Assembly (NCBI GenBank): GCA_030581615.1
Contig: JAKTTT010000069.1
Span: 46,889 to 110,888 of the forward strand
Length of the DNA: 64,000 bases
Reading direction: 5' to 3'
DNA from: Alloascoidea africana
Lineage: Eukaryota; Ascomycota; Alloascoideomycetes; Alloascoideales; Alloascoideaceae
Shown: positions 51,518 to 63,774 of the stretch, piece by piece
Layout of the letters: every line of letters begins with the position of its first letter
Position numbering within the stretch: position 1 is the first letter of the stretch
Translations under genes and position numbers: made by a program
Notes under the pieces: model-generated
What the model saw: the letters and a program-made list of their open reading frames with translations, nothing else
What the model was told of the DNA's origin: nothing
Database searches by the model: none

Positions 51518-52961
51518 ATGGCAGATATCGTGTCTTTCGATCAAATTGAACCCCACAAAGAAAATATTCAGCCTTTGAGAGAAGGCAGGTCAGCGGCAGC
51601 TTTGGCAAGAACTTTCGCAGTGGAGCCTTTACAACTGAGGGAATCACAGATACAAGAGAGAAACCAACTTGAACAGCAAATAGAAGACTCAAATGATTTA
51701 GATGATCCTCTGCAACCCTACCTTAATTATCTTAACTGGATTAAAGAGACATATCCTCAAGGTCAGAGCGTTGAAAGCGGACTAATTCCAGTTCTTGAGA
51801 GGTGTACAAACGAGTTCAAAGACACGGACTTTTACAAGAACGATCCTAGATATTTAAGAGTTTGGCTTCAGTATGCGAATTACACAGATTCACCACGGGA
51901 TATATTTGTGTTCCTTTCGCGAAACCAGATAGGAACGCAATTGGCCACTTACTATGAAGAGTTTGCCAATTACTTAGAGGGAAACGACCGAAAATTACAA
52001 GCAGATGAAATATACCAGATGGGATTGGATGCCAAAGCAAGGCCAATTGAGCGGCTTCAACGGAGATATAATGAGTTCTTGCAGAGACTGGAAGAACATC
52101 CACCTGGAGAAAATGAGCCTAGCTCGCCCGCCCTGCCTGTCGTTAGGAGTGCTCTTGCTGTAAAGCAAACATCATCAGAATTTGCAGGAGCTTCCTCGGC
52201 CCCTGCAGTTCGTGACAAAGTTAAAACCAAGCTTGAAGTCTTTTCAGATCCAAATGGGACAGAAGAAGGTGCTCAGGCTGTAAATTCTGGAGGGTGGGCC
52301 ACAATTGGAAGCATTGCTTCTCGAAGGAAAGAAAACGTCATGGAAGCCAAACCTTGGGTTGGCGAAACTTTACCAATTGAAGGGAGTGTTCCAAAAATGC
52401 ATGGAAAGCTGTCCATTTTCAGAGACAGTGTGAGTATTGGTGTAGTATTGATCTTGTGTATACTTCACTAACTCTGAGCGGTAGGAGCCTGAAGTTCCTC
52501 AACATGTGTACAAAATCATTGTCAATCCAGGTAAAAAGACAGATAAGATTGATCTCAATCTGGACCTCCTTTACCCCGAATCTGAAGATGAGCTATGTCT
52601 TAATGAAATATTAGCCATGTCAAGAAACATGTATGGACTAAGCTTTGTTAATACCAATACGTCCCAGAGTGGAACAACGACAGTACCGTTACATGGTAAG
52701 CAATAAATCTCTATGAAATGTAACTCCATTAATGAAATTAACACTACTTCGTTAGATTCGCCTAATTCTAAACGTCCCCCTACGCCGACAATGACGGCGT
52801 GTACAAGAGCAGCAACGGATGAGGTCTTTTCGATGTTTAATCAGCCGTTGCAAAAGGACGCATTCAAAGACCGTAATGAATCTGGCGAAGATTCACGGCG
52901 CACACAAGATGATGGATTTGAAGATGACGATGAGGATTCTGATGATGCAGACATGGACTGA
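51518..52961 (+). CDS. MAD3: spindle checkpoint protein Mad3/BubR1-type (2 introns)
   Basis: Exons 51518-52429, 52485-52695 and 52756-52961; intron 52430-52484 (GTGAGT, CACTAAC, TAG) and intron 52696-52755 (GTAAGC, ATTAAC, TAG). The product is 442 aa. It has both hallmark KEN boxes: KENIQPLREGR at residue 14 and KENVMEAKPW at about 271. Between them is the Bub1/Mad3 TPR domain (YLNWIKETYPQGQSVESGLI to about 200). Exon 2 encodes the Bub3-binding-type segment (DELCLNEILAMSR), and exon 3 the conserved PPTPTMTACTRAATDEVFSM. No kinase domain follows, so this is Mad3 rather than Bub1. It inhibits APC/C-Cdc20 as part of the mitotic checkpoint complex. Confidence 0.94.
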
Positions 52962-53100
52962 TGATTTCAATTTCGATCAATGGATAGTAGAGAAGCATTT
53001 TTTGGATTTTTAGCAGGTTATTTGATATCAAGTTTTTATTCTACATATATCTGTTCTATAAGCCCGCATCTAGATGATGGTTGGCATTGTAGTTTAAAAT

Positions 53101-53976
53101 CTAGTCTTTCCACTCATACTCAAGTGGCTCCTTAATTGGATCCCAACATGTCAAGTGGTATGATTTACTATCTCCCAATTGCGTAAGCTCTTCTCTTGTC
53201 AATTCGAAATCAAAAATATCAATGTTCTCAATTGCCCTCTTGGGGCTCACTGTCTTTGGCAATGGGATATAACCCTTTTGTACGCTCCACTTAACAAGTA
53301 TTTGCGCAGGACTTTTATTGTACTTTTCCGCCAACTTTACTAGTTCTGGCTCTTTCAATTTTGTCCCTCTAGTCAAAGGAGAGTAAGCCTCGATGTCAAT
53401 GCCATTTGCCTTGGAGAAATTGACCACATCGTTACGTTGGAGCCATGGTGACAACTCAACCTGGTTTACCACGGGTTTGTATTTGAGTCCTTCCCAAGCA
53501 AACAACTCTTTCAAATGGTGTATTCCGTAATTTGAGACACCAATCGACTTTACTTTTCCTTCATCAACAGCCTCTTGCAGTGCCTTCCAAGTCCCCAGTC
53601 TTTTCTCTTTGTTTGATAACGGAGAATGAATAAGAATCAAATCAATGTACTTCAGTCCTTTTACCTTTTCCAAGGAGGTGTTGATCTGGTTTTTGGCCTT
53701 TTCATAGCCATGCTCTGGATCTGGAATCTTGGTGGTGTAAAAAACATCCTCCCGTTTGTTGTTGACAGGATCTTCGTTGATCCAATTCAAAATGCCTTGT
53801 GCAGTCTCAGATTCGTTTCGATAAAAAGCGGCCGAGTCAAAATGGCGATAACCTGCCTTTAGCGCATCATACACAATGGTGACTGCGACTTCACTGGGTG
53901 TCTGGTAAACGCCCAGACCAACAACAGGAATTTTAAATCCACTTGAAAGTTCTAATAAAGGAGCTTTTCCCGACAT
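53101..53976 (-). CDS. aldo-keto reductase
   Basis: A 291-aa NADPH-dependent aldo-keto reductase with a TIM-barrel fold. The catalytic tetrad is visible: D47 and Y52 in HFDSAAFYRNE, K83 in YTTKIPD, and H117 in LILIHSP. The conserved LVKWSVQKGYIPLPKTVSP cofactor region is present near the C-terminus. It resembles the small yeast reductases of the YDL124W/YJR096W group more than xylose reductase (no KIPKSN motif). Substrate unknown. Single exon with a clear ATG. Confidence 0.88.
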   Translation of the reverse strand: MSGKAPLLELSSGFKIPVVGLGVYQTPSEVAVTIVYDALKAGYRHFDSAAFYRNESETAQGILNWINEDPVNNKREDVFYTTKIPDPEHGYEKAKNQINTSLEKVKGLKYIDLILIHSPLSNKEKRLGTWKALQEAVDEGKVKSIGVSNYGIHHLKELFAWEGLKYKPVVNQVELSPWLQRNDVVNFSKANGIDIEAYSPLTRGTKLKEPELVKLAEKYNKSPAQILVKWSVQKGYIPLPKTVSPKRAIENIDIFDFELTREELTQLGDSKSYHLTCWDPIKEPLEYEWKD

Positions 53977-54543
53977 GGTTCAAAAAGATCAATTGATTAA
54001 GGATGTGTGGTGCTTGGAAGAGAACATTGGCTTGCTTAAATACAAAGAGATCGAGAAGTTCGATCATCTACGCCATTAAAAGTTTAAAGCGCGCAATAGA
54101 TAAAAACAAAGATCTCACGCTAGAACCAATTAGTAATGTAATGTAAGGATTGATGCATTTGACTTATAATTAAGTCCGCAAAAGCGTATATTTCGACCTT
54201 TCAGAAGCTTTTGTTGTCCACATTTGAAGCAGCACTCCATCATCTACAGATCTGCAACAGCACTACGAATGAATATACAAGGCGCTCCAGTACGAGAAAG
54301 CCTTTTTTTCTCAAGATATAAGATATAGATTTAAAAGTAGCAATATCCACGCGTTGTCTCTATAGTATTATAGATTGAAAGATCAACTCTTTCAATTGCA
54401 TTTGTTGTTATATCCTATTTCTGACAAAAAATTGAACCTCGTGCTTCGGTCAGGACTTCCGAAGGAGCCTTTAGAGCCAGATCATTAGAATTATATAGAC
54501 CATTTGTAATCATTTTTCAATATCAAATCAAGATCCAAACATT
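53977..54543. other. intergenic: AKR promoter and GPI16 3' flank
   Basis: AT-rich gap with an ACGCGT at 54349-54354, about 370 bp from the AKR ATG. No gene was recognised. Confidence 0.5.
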
Positions 54544-56385
54544 TTAACTTGCAATCTTTTTGAGACTTTGCACTTTCGATCGAACCTTTTGGATTTTACT
54601 TCGAATTACTACCCGAAGTCCATTATGCCTTAAAAATTCCTCTGCCTGGTCTTCTGTGACAACTCTCTTAACCAGCAGGTTAAAAATAGTACCGAATATT
54701 AATGCGAGGACGGTAGAGGTTAGAATAATGACGTTGTAGGGCATACTGAAATCAGGTGTAGGAAGCGATAACAGAAGAGAGGTCGTTCGAACTTCATATG
54801 GGGTATCCCCCAGCACTGTAACTACAGCAGGATCAATATCAAATCCTCTATTTGCATCTGGAGGATACTCTGAATAATAGAGCAATGACTTGTCAAAGTT
54901 ATAGTGCAAAGTCACAGTGCCGTTTGCTGGTATCACGATCTCCATTTCCCATTGAGAAGGCCGTTCTCTATCTATTGCTGGCCGGTAGTAAGTAGATCTT
55001 ATAACATTGCTTGTGTCTTGGACCACCACACCAGAAACCTCAAGATTAATCTCCAATGTATGCAGATAAACTCGCATGTACCAAGGCAAAGTTTCATAAT
55101 AAACAAATCTAACCTCTTTTGTGGTCGACGGGTTTGTTAACACTTCTCTAAGACCACCTTTATCCTGGCCATACCCTGTAAATGATCTAGAAACTAGGAC
55201 GGGGGGAGGTTGGATTTCCCGAACATCTGAACTGTTCTTAGTTTCGAAACGAAAGTCATACTTGTAGGAAGGCTTAATTTCAAAACAATCATCAAACACA
55301 GGTATGCTTGCTGGATCAAATTCATCTGAGAATATTGTCACCCCGTTCTCCCACTTGTCAGTTAAAGCAGAGCACACTTTCCCTGGTGTGCCAGAAATTG
55401 GACAAGAACCCTTGATTTTCCGGCCAAAAATCTCGCTTATTCCCCAAGACATTTCAATAGGCTCAGGCAATGGAAAACACTCGTAAATCGACCATTTTTT
55501 AGTCATGTCACATCTAAGTTCATCACCAGTGACCGGCTTGGGAATAGGAACTTGTAGCCTCCTCAATGTTCGCTGAATATTAATTACAGCATCTAAATGT
55601 TGATCCATTTTCCATTTACAAAAGCCATCCTCGTTGCAATGAGTCTCGATATCAACCGACATGCTGTGCCATTGGGCATCAAATATTTTGTGGCCATCGA
55701 GGATAGATGCGATTCCAGCATTTCCTTTGCAAGGAAGCAATTTCAAAAAGGGCGTCAAGTTTTCAGTGCAAACAGTTTCCCGAGGAAGAGCACCTCGAAG
55801 GAGATGTAAGTTTGAAGAAGTATTATTCTGCCCATACTTGCTTCTTGGATGGAAGGAATTTGTAGGATAGGAAGTTCGTGTACTGTCGATGAAGTTTAAG
55901 GACGCACAAAATAGGCCAGATAGTGAATTAACCAACGATTTCCACTGCTCATTTACACCTTCTACCGTTGGTGATTCAATCCAGGCCCATATTTCTACTC
56001 CACTGCCTCCAGCGCTTGATCCATTTCTCGGTAGAGTCCCCCATTCCTCAGCATCCCACCAACCATTTGAAAACCGCAGGTGGAGTTCTCTTGTTTGTGT
56101 TTGTTCTAAAATTGGACCCAGAGATCTCGGAAACACCGAGTAATGGGAATACCGATCGGTGTCCTGAGAATCATATGACTTTCTAAATTCTTCTAAGGGA
56201 AGCGGAATCGACTCCAACTCAAAGTTGAAAGATGAGAGAAGCAGATTTCTTGGTAGTGGCCGCAGCTGAAGGTCTTCGGTATAAGGGTAGCCATCTCCAG
56301 TGAATTGTCCTGATACCAAACCAAACCAGACAGCATACAGCAGGGTCCAACGAGCCAGAACGTGAAGATGAAGTCTGGCATACAT
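54544..56385 (-). CDS. GPI16: GPI transamidase subunit Gpi16 (PIG-T)
   Basis: A 613-aa ER membrane protein. The start at 56385 ([20 protein letters not shown]) gives a proper signal peptide; a 25-codon upstream extension would bury it. The mature N-terminus [20 protein letters not shown] is strongly conserved in Gpi16/PIG-T. A long lumenal domain has conserved cysteines (e.g. [20 protein letters not shown]), and one C-terminal membrane helix ([20 protein letters not shown]) is followed by a basic cytosolic tail. It is part of the transamidase that attaches GPI anchors, which the three CRH products in this window need. Confidence 0.95.
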   Translation of the reverse strand: MYARLHLHVLARWTLLYAVWFGLVSGQFTGDGYPYTEDLQLRPLPRNLLLSSFNFELESIPLPLEEFRKSYDSQDTDRYSHYSVFPRSLGPILEQTQTRELHLRFSNGWWDAEEWGTLPRNGSSAGGSGVEIWAWIESPTVEGVNEQWKSLVNSLSGLFCASLNFIDSTRTSYPTNSFHPRSKYGQNNTSSNLHLLRGALPRETVCTENLTPFLKLLPCKGNAGIASILDGHKIFDAQWHSMSVDIETHCNEDGFCKWKMDQHLDAVINIQRTLRRLQVPIPKPVTGDELRCDMTKKWSIYECFPLPEPIEMSWGISEIFGRKIKGSCPISGTPGKVCSALTDKWENGVTIFSDEFDPASIPVFDDCFEIKPSYKYDFRFETKNSSDVREIQPPPVLVSRSFTGYGQDKGGLREVLTNPSTTKEVRFVYYETLPWYMRVYLHTLEINLEVSGVVVQDTSNVIRSTYYRPAIDRERPSQWEMEIVIPANGTVTLHYNFDKSLLYYSEYPPDANRGFDIDPAVVTVLGDTPYEVRTTSLLLSLPTPDFSMPYNVIILTSTVLALIFGTIFNLLVKRVVTEDQAEEFLRHNGLRVVIRSKIQKVRSKVQSLKKIAS

Positions 56386-56475
56386 CTCTGCGAACAAGCG
56401 GTTCTCGACTAGCCTTGATGCGTTACACCATCTTCTGAAATGCTGTCCTTCGCCAGCCAAACTGACAAATAACTT

Positions 56476-56484
56476 CCGGGTAAC
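56476..56484. promoter_or_regulatory. Reb1-like site CCGGGTAAC
   Basis: CCGGGTAAC lies in the 193-bp divergent promoter between GPI16 and HSH155. The same nonamer occurs at 43546-43554 and 62721-62729. It contains the Reb1 core CGGGTAA. Confidence 0.45.
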
Positions 56485-56578
56485 ACAACAAACACGTCAG
56501 CAGAAAACACCCGTACACCTTCAAAGCTTGAAGGCACAATTTCAAGTTCTCAAACTATCATCAATAGAAAAGACAAAC

Positions 56579-59500
56579 ATGAATGGCGTTGGAGAAGAAA
56601 AGCGAAATGGTAGCAAGCAGCTACAAACCTTCACTGCTCCAGCAGAGTTTATTGAGGAAATGGCTGGAACAGAGGATTTTGACCCGCTAGAGGATCGGGT
56701 GCGTGCAAGGGCAATGGAAAGCCAGCGGCGAGCACGCTATCGACGAGAACTGTCTCCAGCTGAAGGCGAAGGAGAAAGCTATAAAGAGGTTATGAAGCGA
56801 CGAGATTTGGAGAGAGAGGAGGCTCGTGTAAAGAGAATAATTGAGGAGAAGGAAAAAGAGAAGGAAAAAGAAAATGGGTCAGCGAAAAACGGAGATGTTA
56901 CTCCTCCAAGAAAGCAAATAGACGAAGGAGATAGAACTCCTCCCAGAAAGCAAATAGACGAAGGAGATAGAACTCCCCCCAGAAAAAGAAGATGGGATAT
57001 ACAGCCTGAGCAAGATGAGGAAAAAGTAGCTGCAGAGCCGGTTAGGAAGAAGTCCAGATGGGATGCAAAATCTCCCCCCTCAGCACCAACAAGTAAAGCC
57101 CCAGCAAGACGTTCAAGGTGGGACCAGGCTCCAGCAGTGCCAATTATCCCCCCGGAGGTCCCTGCAATAGTTCCTTCCGATTCTGATATGAAAACAAACG
57201 GGACCCATTCCGTAGAGGGAGGACTATCTGAGGAATTTCTCAACAGTATTCTTCCCAAGGATGGATATGAAATATTGATACCTCCTAATGACTATGTTCC
57301 ATTAACGACACCTTCTATATCAGCGCCAACGGATTTTTTTATTCAGGAAGAAAGTCGCATGTCCTCAGCACTTGAAAGTGCAGTTCCTATATTGCCAACT
57401 GATGTTCCCGGCGTAGGTGATCTTCAGTTTTTCAAAAAATCAGATGAACAGCATTTTGGAAAACTGCTCAAGAAAGCTGATGAAAATGATCTATCTTCAG
57501 AAGAAGCAAAAGAACGAAAGATATTACGATTACTTTTAAGGGTAAAGAATGGTACGCCCCCAGCTCGAAAAGCGGCACTGAGAACGCTTACAGATAATGC
57601 CAGACAATTTGGTGCGAAAGCCCTTTTCCAGCCTATTTTGGCGTTGTTAATGGAGCAGGATCTAGATCCACAGGAGCGACATTTGATAGCCAAGGTTGTT
57701 GATCGAGTTCTCTACAAACTAGATGATCTAATCAGGCCTTTCACTCACAAGATTCTTGTGGTAATTGAGCCTTCCCTTGTGGACCCTGACCCTTACGCGC
57801 GAACATCAGGCAGAGAGATCATATCTAATTTAACCAAAGCATCTGGTTTACAACACATGATATCCACATTACGGCCTGATATCGATCATGCTGATGACGG
57901 GGTCCGTCGAACCACAGCAAAGACGTTCGCTGTTGTCGCAAAGACATTAGGTATAGGATCGCTATTACCATTTTTAAAGGCTGTGTGCCGTTCTAGAAAG
58001 AGTTGGCAGGCACGACATACGGGCGCAAATATCATTAAACAAATTTCTGTTTTAATGGGATGTGCAGTGCTCCCACATTTGAATTCACTTGTTGAATGTC
58101 TTGCCAAAGGCTTGACGGATGAACAGATGAAAGTCCGCGTTGTGACTGCTGAAGCGTTATCTTCTCTTGCTGAGGCTTCAGCCCCGTTTGGAATTGAATC
58201 CTTTGAGCCAGTAATTAGTGATCTATGGGTAGGCATTAGACACCATCGCTCAAAGGCATTGGCAGAGTTTTTCAAATGTATCGGATACATTATACCTTTA
58301 ATGGACGCAGAGGATGCAAACAGCTATACGATTCGAATGATGCCAACCCTATTACGCCAATTTCAATCACCAGACGATGACATGAGAAATGTAGTCCTAA
58401 AGGTTCTAATTCGGTGCGCAGCTACTGAGGGTGTTAAACCACAGTTTCTCCGAGAAGAAGCTATTCCTTTGTTCTTCAAGAATTTCTGGTCAGCAAAAGT
58501 GGCTGCAAATAGATTTAAGGACCGTTCATTCTTGTTGAGAGAAACCTATAATTTGGTAATTGAAACGATGGTTGAACTAGCACAAAAAGTGGGAGTTTCG
58601 GAAGTTATTGAGCGTACAATAAACTCCTTAAACGATAGAGATAATGAGCTTTTCAGGAGAATGGGAGTCGAAGCTGTGGAAAAAGTGATTGCTACTTTAG
58701 GAGCCACCGACTTATCGGACCGTCTCGCAGAGCGTCTCGTGGATGGTCTTATGTATTCCTTTAGGAACCAAACGTCTGACGATTCTGTTATTCTTAATGG
58801 AATAGGCACTGTCGTTAATGCATTAAATGACCGAACAAAACCGTTCTTACCGCTGATTGCAAGTGTAATTCTGACTCGATTGGATCACAAAAATCCCACG
58901 GTTAGGCAGCAAGCAGCAGATCTGACAGCAAGAATTGCTGTAGTTTTAAAGAAATGTGACGAAGATGCTTTAATGAGTAATATGGGAAGTGCGCTTTTTG
59001 AGAAACTGGGCGAAGAATATCCAGATGTTCTTGGCTCCATTATTGGAGCTTTGAAAGCAATTGTTACTGTTGTTGGGATAGACTCGATGAAACCGGACAT
59101 AGGAGATTTACTTCCTCGTTTGACCCCTATTTTGCGAAACAGAAACGAAAAGGTACAAGAAAACACAATCGATTTGGTTGGGCGTATTGCTGATCGAGCA
59201 GCCGAGAAAGTAAATGCGAAAGAGTGGAAGAGAATTTCTTTTAGCTTGTTGGAAATGCTCAAATCTCCACGAAAGGGCATTCGCCGTGCTGCAAATAACA
59301 CTTTTGGTTATATTGCCAAAGCAATTGGCCCTCAAGAAGTTTTGGTGACGTTGCTGGATAACCTGAGAGTTCAAGAACGTCAACTCCGTGTTTGTACAGC
59401 TGTTGCCATTGGTATCGTCGCAGAGTCGTGTTCCCCTTTCACTGTTCTTCCTGCTTTGATGAACGAGTATAGAACCCCTGAAATGAACATTCAGAACGGT

Positions 59501-59968
59501 GTTTTGAAGAGTATGAGCTTTATGTTTGAGTATATTGGCGAGATGGCCAAGGATTACGTCTATGCCGTTGCTCCATTACTGGAAGATGCCCTGACAGATA
59601 GAGACCAGGTTCATCGGCAGACAGCTGCAAGCGTTGTCAAGCACATGGCATTGGGGTGTGTTGGGCTGGGACGTGAAGATGTGTTTATTCACTTTCTCAA
59701 TCTGTTAATGCCTAATATTTACGAGACATCGCCGCATGTTATTGAGCGAATAATGGATGGAATTGATGGATGTCGAAATGCGGTTGGAACAGGAATAGTT
59801 CTAAACTATACGTGGACCGGATTATTTCATCCTGCTCGCAAAGTGCGAGAGCCGTACTGGAAGATTTACAATGCTGCATATCTACAAAGCGCAGATGCTA
59901 TGGTTCCTTATTATCCCTCGCTAGAGGAGCCCCAGTATAAAATTGAGGAGTTGGATATTTGGGTGTAA
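56579..59968 (+). CDS. HSH155: U2 snRNP SF3b subunit Hsh155 / SF3B1
   Basis: A 1129-aa protein, clearly longer than the S. cerevisiae protein of about 971 aa and closer in layout to human SF3B1. The start ATG is at 56579 ([13 protein letters not shown]). The N-terminus holds three RWD-type U2AF ligand motifs ([24 protein letters not shown]) and TPPR phosphosite-like repeats. About 20 HEAT repeats fill the remainder. The segment [20 protein letters not shown] (about 510-530) corresponds to the human region around K700, and the lysine is kept. It clamps the branch-point duplex during spliceosome assembly. It is transcribed divergently from GPI16. Confidence 0.97.
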   Translation: MNGVGEEKRNGSKQLQTFTAPAEFIEEMAGTEDFDPLEDRVRARAMESQRRARYRRELSPAEGEGESYKEVMKRRDLEREEARVKRIIEEKEKEKEKENGSAKNGDVTPPRKQIDEGDRTPPRKQIDEGDRTPPRKRRWDIQPEQDEEKVAAEPVRKKSRWDAKSPPSAPTSKAPARRSRWDQAPAVPIIPPEVPAIVPSDSDMKTNGTHSVEGGLSEEFLNSILPKDGYEILIPPNDYVPLTTPSISAPTDFFIQEESRMSSALESAVPILPTDVPGVGDLQFFKKSDEQHFGKLLKKADENDLSSEEAKERKILRLLLRVKNGTPPARKAALRTLTDNARQFGAKALFQPILALLMEQDLDPQERHLIAKVVDRVLYKLDDLIRPFTHKILVVIEPSLVDPDPYARTSGREIISNLTKASGLQHMISTLRPDIDHADDGVRRTTAKTFAVVAKTLGIGSLLPFLKAVCRSRKSWQARHTGANIIKQISVLMGCAVLPHLNSLVECLAKGLTDEQMKVRVVTAEALSSLAEASAPFGIESFEPVISDLWVGIRHHRSKALAEFFKCIGYIIPLMDAEDANSYTIRMMPTLLRQFQSPDDDMRNVVLKVLIRCAATEGVKPQFLREEAIPLFFKNFWSAKVAANRFKDRSFLLRETYNLVIETMVELAQKVGVSEVIERTINSLNDRDNELFRRMGVEAVEKVIATLGATDLSDRLAERLVDGLMYSFRNQTSDDSVILNGIGTVVNALNDRTKPFLPLIASVILTRLDHKNPTVRQQAADLTARIAVVLKKCDEDALMSNMGSALFEKLGEEYPDVLGSIIGALKAIVTVVGIDSMKPDIGDLLPRLTPILRNRNEKVQENTIDLVGRIADRAAEKVNAKEWKRISFSLLEMLKSPRKGIRRAANNTFGYIAKAIGPQEVLVTLLDNLRVQERQLRVCTAVAIGIVAESCSPFTVLPALMNEYRTPEMNIQNGVLKSMSFMFEYIGEMAKDYVYAVAPLLEDALTDRDQVHRQTAASVVKHMALGCVGLGREDVFIHFLNLLMPNIYETSPHVIERIMDGIDGCRNAVGTGIVLNYTWTGLFHPARKVREPYWKIYNAAYLQSADAMVPYYPSLEEPQYKIEELDIWV
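56900..56983 (+). repeat. 36-bp in-frame tandem repeat in HSH155
   Basis: Two full units (56900-56935, 56936-56971) and a partial third each encode [12 protein letters not shown]. The units are nearly identical in DNA, so the duplication is recent or maintained. It lies just before the first U2AF ligand motif. Confidence 0.85.
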
Positions 59969-60081
59969 CAAGTAGAGATAACTTGTCTGTAAAATGCATG
60001 TATTTATTGCCTATGATTATAGGCAAGTAAAATAACAAAAATCAAATAAGAAAACACTAATTTAATCTTTAAGTTAAAAAG

Positions 60082-62626
60082 TTAAAGCATTTTTGTACGC
60101 TCATCAGCGTCCGAGTCTGAATCACCCGACTCTTCCTCCTCCTCCTTCTCCTCCTCCCCAGAGTCATCATCATCTTGTCCTGATTCTTCTTCACTACTTC
60201 CAGATTCCTCTTCCTCGTCGTCTTCTTCTGAACTCGAATCCTCGTCCGAATCTTCGCTTTCTGTTTCACTCTCCTCTTTTAAAATCGCGGGCTGTTTTCC
60301 AATCTTCTTACGAGCTTCCAATACCCTTGAAGTTTGCGTATCCTCTGCAAAGAAATCGTCCAAACTTTGAAGATGATACTTTGGAGTTGCCGGCTTGCTA
60401 AAAACTGACTGAGAATGAGCCGATGAGCCAGATGCTCGTCTTTCCCTCGTACCTGATAATTGACTGCTCTCACTAGACTGGCTTTTCTTAGTGCCAGAGT
60501 AGTCCCGTGGTTGGATTTCTTCTCTCACAGAGGAATCTGTAAACTCATCCAAAACCTGCCAAGGCTCAATGGAGCGATAATTGCTTAAAGGATATCCCAT
60601 CACATGCGAAAGAGTCCCCAGATCGGGACTCGATGCTTCTAAAGTGTTGGAATCCGTACTAGAGACCTTTGTTGAGCCTTTGTCAAGAAGAGAAATCGAT
60701 GGAACTGGCTTGGGAGCTTGAAGGATAAGGGTTGCCACTTCTGAGTGGGAAGCCGACAATAGTAGAGCTTGAAACATGCGTGCACGGTCTCTTATATCGT
60801 AATCATCGTCATATCTGGCCAGCAATAAGACATATGAAAGCATTCGAAAGATCAGACTGTCTTGATCGTAACCTTCTAACGATCCATCATGCTTTAATTT
60901 AAACGAATCGATATCGTACGAGTACAGTTTAGCGGCTAAGAGGACAATTTGATAACGGACTTCTCTATCCTCATCAGCAAATGTCCTTAGAAGACGCCGT
61001 AAAACATCTGGGCCTATTTGTGGAGCAATTCCCGTATATTCTCCAACCAGCCAAATTATGCTTGCCTTTGCAGATGAGATCAAGGGGGTCTCCAAAATCT
61101 GTGATAGTCTCATCACTGCTTTTGTATTTTTTTCTGGCTCTTGCTGGATCAAATATCTCAGAACAGTAAGACACTCTGCAATTATATCGGGGTTGTTGTC
61201 TTTTATCCTACCCAATAGCCATTTTAAACATTTGTCCGACCATTCTGGAGACACAATCGCACATCTTCCGAGAGCTTTGATACTTTCGCTGGCAATACGA
61301 CTATCGGAGTAAACTGTCGCGTAATACTTTAACTCCAAAGTTATCTGTCTTACATTGTTTTCGTTAATGATTAGGGAAAGGATTTCCAGTTTACATTTTG
61401 AAGTCTGGTAGTCATCATGTGGAAACAGCAAAAACAGGCGAAAGTGATCGAAGAAAAGAGAGGGGTATTTCGAACATATTGTAAAGATGCTCTTTAAAAC
61501 GATCAATTCTGTGTCTTGATTCCCATGCAACAGTCTCACCAAGGGAACGATAATGTCATGTTTTTTGAAAAGAATTGAGGGTGCCAGATAAAAATAAGCT
61601 GTCGCTACGGATAATATGACTTGGCTGTTGCAAGAGTACAACAGCCGTAGAATAGAGTTGAGAAACAACTCCAAATCAGGATCAAGAACAGCTTCATAAC
61701 CTTGTAAATTCTGAGGGTCGTGTTGGTCCTCAGATATCTCTATACTTTCATCAGTGCCAGTTAATCGGATACGAGGCTTTGGTAAAAATTGTCGCGCATA
61801 TTTGATGAAAAGTTCAATGAATAAAATCTGGCCCCATTCGTCAAATTGTTCAACATCCCTACAGTACCTTCTTACATGGCCGTGTAATAACTCCAGCTTC
61901 CCAGGACATATCGAGTTGAAAGACACCAGTGCACCGCCCACAACCATCATATCTTGATCTCGCAGGAATTGCTCTAACAGTTCGAACAATGAATCCATAT
62001 TAGTTTTATCCAGTTCGCTGTACTTTGCCAGAGAGACTGCAGCTGCTCGTCGTACAGCTGGGTTCAGATCAGTGGCCGTTCTCTTGAGGCCCAATAGCAC
62101 AATTGGTGCAATAACAGGCACTCTTATCCCACTCATCACTCTAATCGACAACAAACGCAAACTTGCGTTTTTGTCTGTGAGAGATTTTTGAATGGCATTA
62201 ATGGCCAATAACGCCAGATCTGGCTCCTTTTCAGCATGTCGCAATAGGTATATGTATACAAGCCTTCGAAGTTGAATATTAGGCGTTGAAACGTTTTTCA
62301 CAACATCCGCAAAGTAAGGGGAGCTATCAGCGCCACTTGCCATTAACTAGAAAGACAAAAGTAAAAAAAAGGCATTGTTAAAAAACGAATAGTGTTGCTT
62401 ACGTGTGGAATAATTCCTCTAAGGGTTAGCTACTAACCGAAATAACCTGTCTTGTGCCAGTAAGTTTGTCTCTATCGCTTCGAGAGTTGAGTAGTTTATG
62501 GATCTCGGCTGGCTTCATCTGAGCTGAAGTCTCAATTAAGCGGGCAGAAGCAGAAACCGCAGCCTCTATCGTTATGTCACGAGCCGACTCGAGCATAGCA
62601 CCCAGTCGCGAGAACGAGTCGGACAT
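60082..62626 (-). CDS. APL6: AP-3 adaptor complex beta subunit (1 intron)
   Basis: Exons 62438-62626 and 60082-62346; the intron 62347-62437 (91 nt) has donor GTTAGT and acceptor TAG. The product is 817 aa, against about 809 in S. cerevisiae. The junction reads TRQVIS-LMASGADSSPYFAD, matching the adaptin N-terminus of Apl6. HEAT/armadillo repeats (e.g. RRLVYIYLLRHAEKEPDLAL, GKLELLHGHVRRYCRDVEQF) run to about 590. A Ser-rich hinge and a very acidic C-terminus with runs of Glu/Asp/Ser are typical of beta3. AP-3 carries cargo from Golgi to vacuole. Confidence 0.94.
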
Positions 62627-62720
62627 TTTGATCTTTTTTGCTCAGTCGCGCTGGACCAGTCTGGGAATTGTTCACTAATGAGAGTGCACTGGAGGAGTTT
62701 CAGCCTTGGGCAGGTGTGCT

Positions 62721-62729
62721 CCGGGTAAC
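62721..62729. promoter_or_regulatory. Reb1-like site CCGGGTAAC
   Basis: The site lies about 95 bp upstream of APL6, in the 122-bp gap between APL6 and ELP5. Confidence 0.45.
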
Positions 62730-62748
62730 TAAGTATGTAGTGATCTAA

Positions 62749-63774
62749 CTAAAACGGGTCTTCGTAAGGGTCTTCTTCATCATAATCGTCGTCTTTTTCA
62801 AACTCGTACACAATCGCTCCGCCTTGGCCAAACTCCTGGGCCTTTAGGAAAGGCAGCTCGACCGCATCTCTTGCTTCTTTCTGTCGCTTAGTCAAGCCTA
62901 TTTCGAACGTTGTAAGCCCCTTTAATACCATTTCCGTAGTCTCGTTTGTTTCATCGTTTGTTCCTCTGTTTGTCCTTGCCAAGAAAGTAGCTTCATGTGA
63001 AGAATAATCAACTGTAAAATTCGAAGTTATCGAACGTCCAGATTTTCGCTTGCGTATTAGTTCAAGTTCAAATATCTTTGTGTTGCAACCTAAAGGTGCT
63101 TCCAGCCTAGCAATTGCTGCAACTCGGTCATCTTCATCTTGCTCATCTGGAAGAGAAGCAGGAGATACTATCATTATGTTGGTTGCTATATATGAAAGTA
63201 GTTGAAAAGCCGAAGGATAATACGGATTAGAAGGTTTGTCTTCTGGTATTAAAGAATGGTAAGTTGCGAGTATTGTCGTTGAAGGTGAGCCCAATCGGGC
63301 AACAAACTGCGAGAGTCTGTCATGTGGAATATAACTGAGACTATCAATTACGATGAGATTTCCTAACAAATGCTTTTCGCATTAGAAAGCAGTTAATTAA
63401 ATCAGACACATTTCAGGTACTTACTTTCTTCTGTCTTGATCTTTGACACTATTTCGCTGGTGATTTGCTCAATGGTTTTGCTGCCACAGTCTGCTTCAAC
63501 AAAGTGGTTTGCTCTTTCTGGCTTGTCAATCGTATCAAAGGATAATAACACAACGTTTACGTTCTGTAATGAAAAATGGGTTTGAAGTTAATAAGGCAGA
63601 TTCCTGACACCGTCTAATGTGATAACTTACACTTGCTATCCTGTGAAAAATTTCCAAAGTCAAATAGTATGATGACTGTCCTGGAGTATCATAGATTAGA
63701 ACTAACGGTGATGGATCTTTCAGCGAAAGTATTCTATTCAGAATAAGAAGAGAGTTCTGATTCTGTTGTGCCAT
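62749..63774 (-). CDS. ELP5: Elongator subunit Elp5/Iki1 (2 introns)
   Basis: Exons 63631-63774, 63425-63563 and 62749-63362; intron 63564-63630 (GTAAGT, TATTAAC, CAG) and intron 63363-63424 (GTAAGT, TAG). The product is 298 aa, against about 309 in yeast. Elp4, Elp5 and Elp6 form a RecA-like ring that helps tRNA wobble-uridine modification by Elongator. Visible features are NSLLILNRILSLKDPSPLVL at the start, LIVIDSLSYI, RKRKSGRS, and the nearly invariant tail FGQGGAIVYEFEKDDDYDEE ending EDPYEDPF. Confidence 0.95.
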
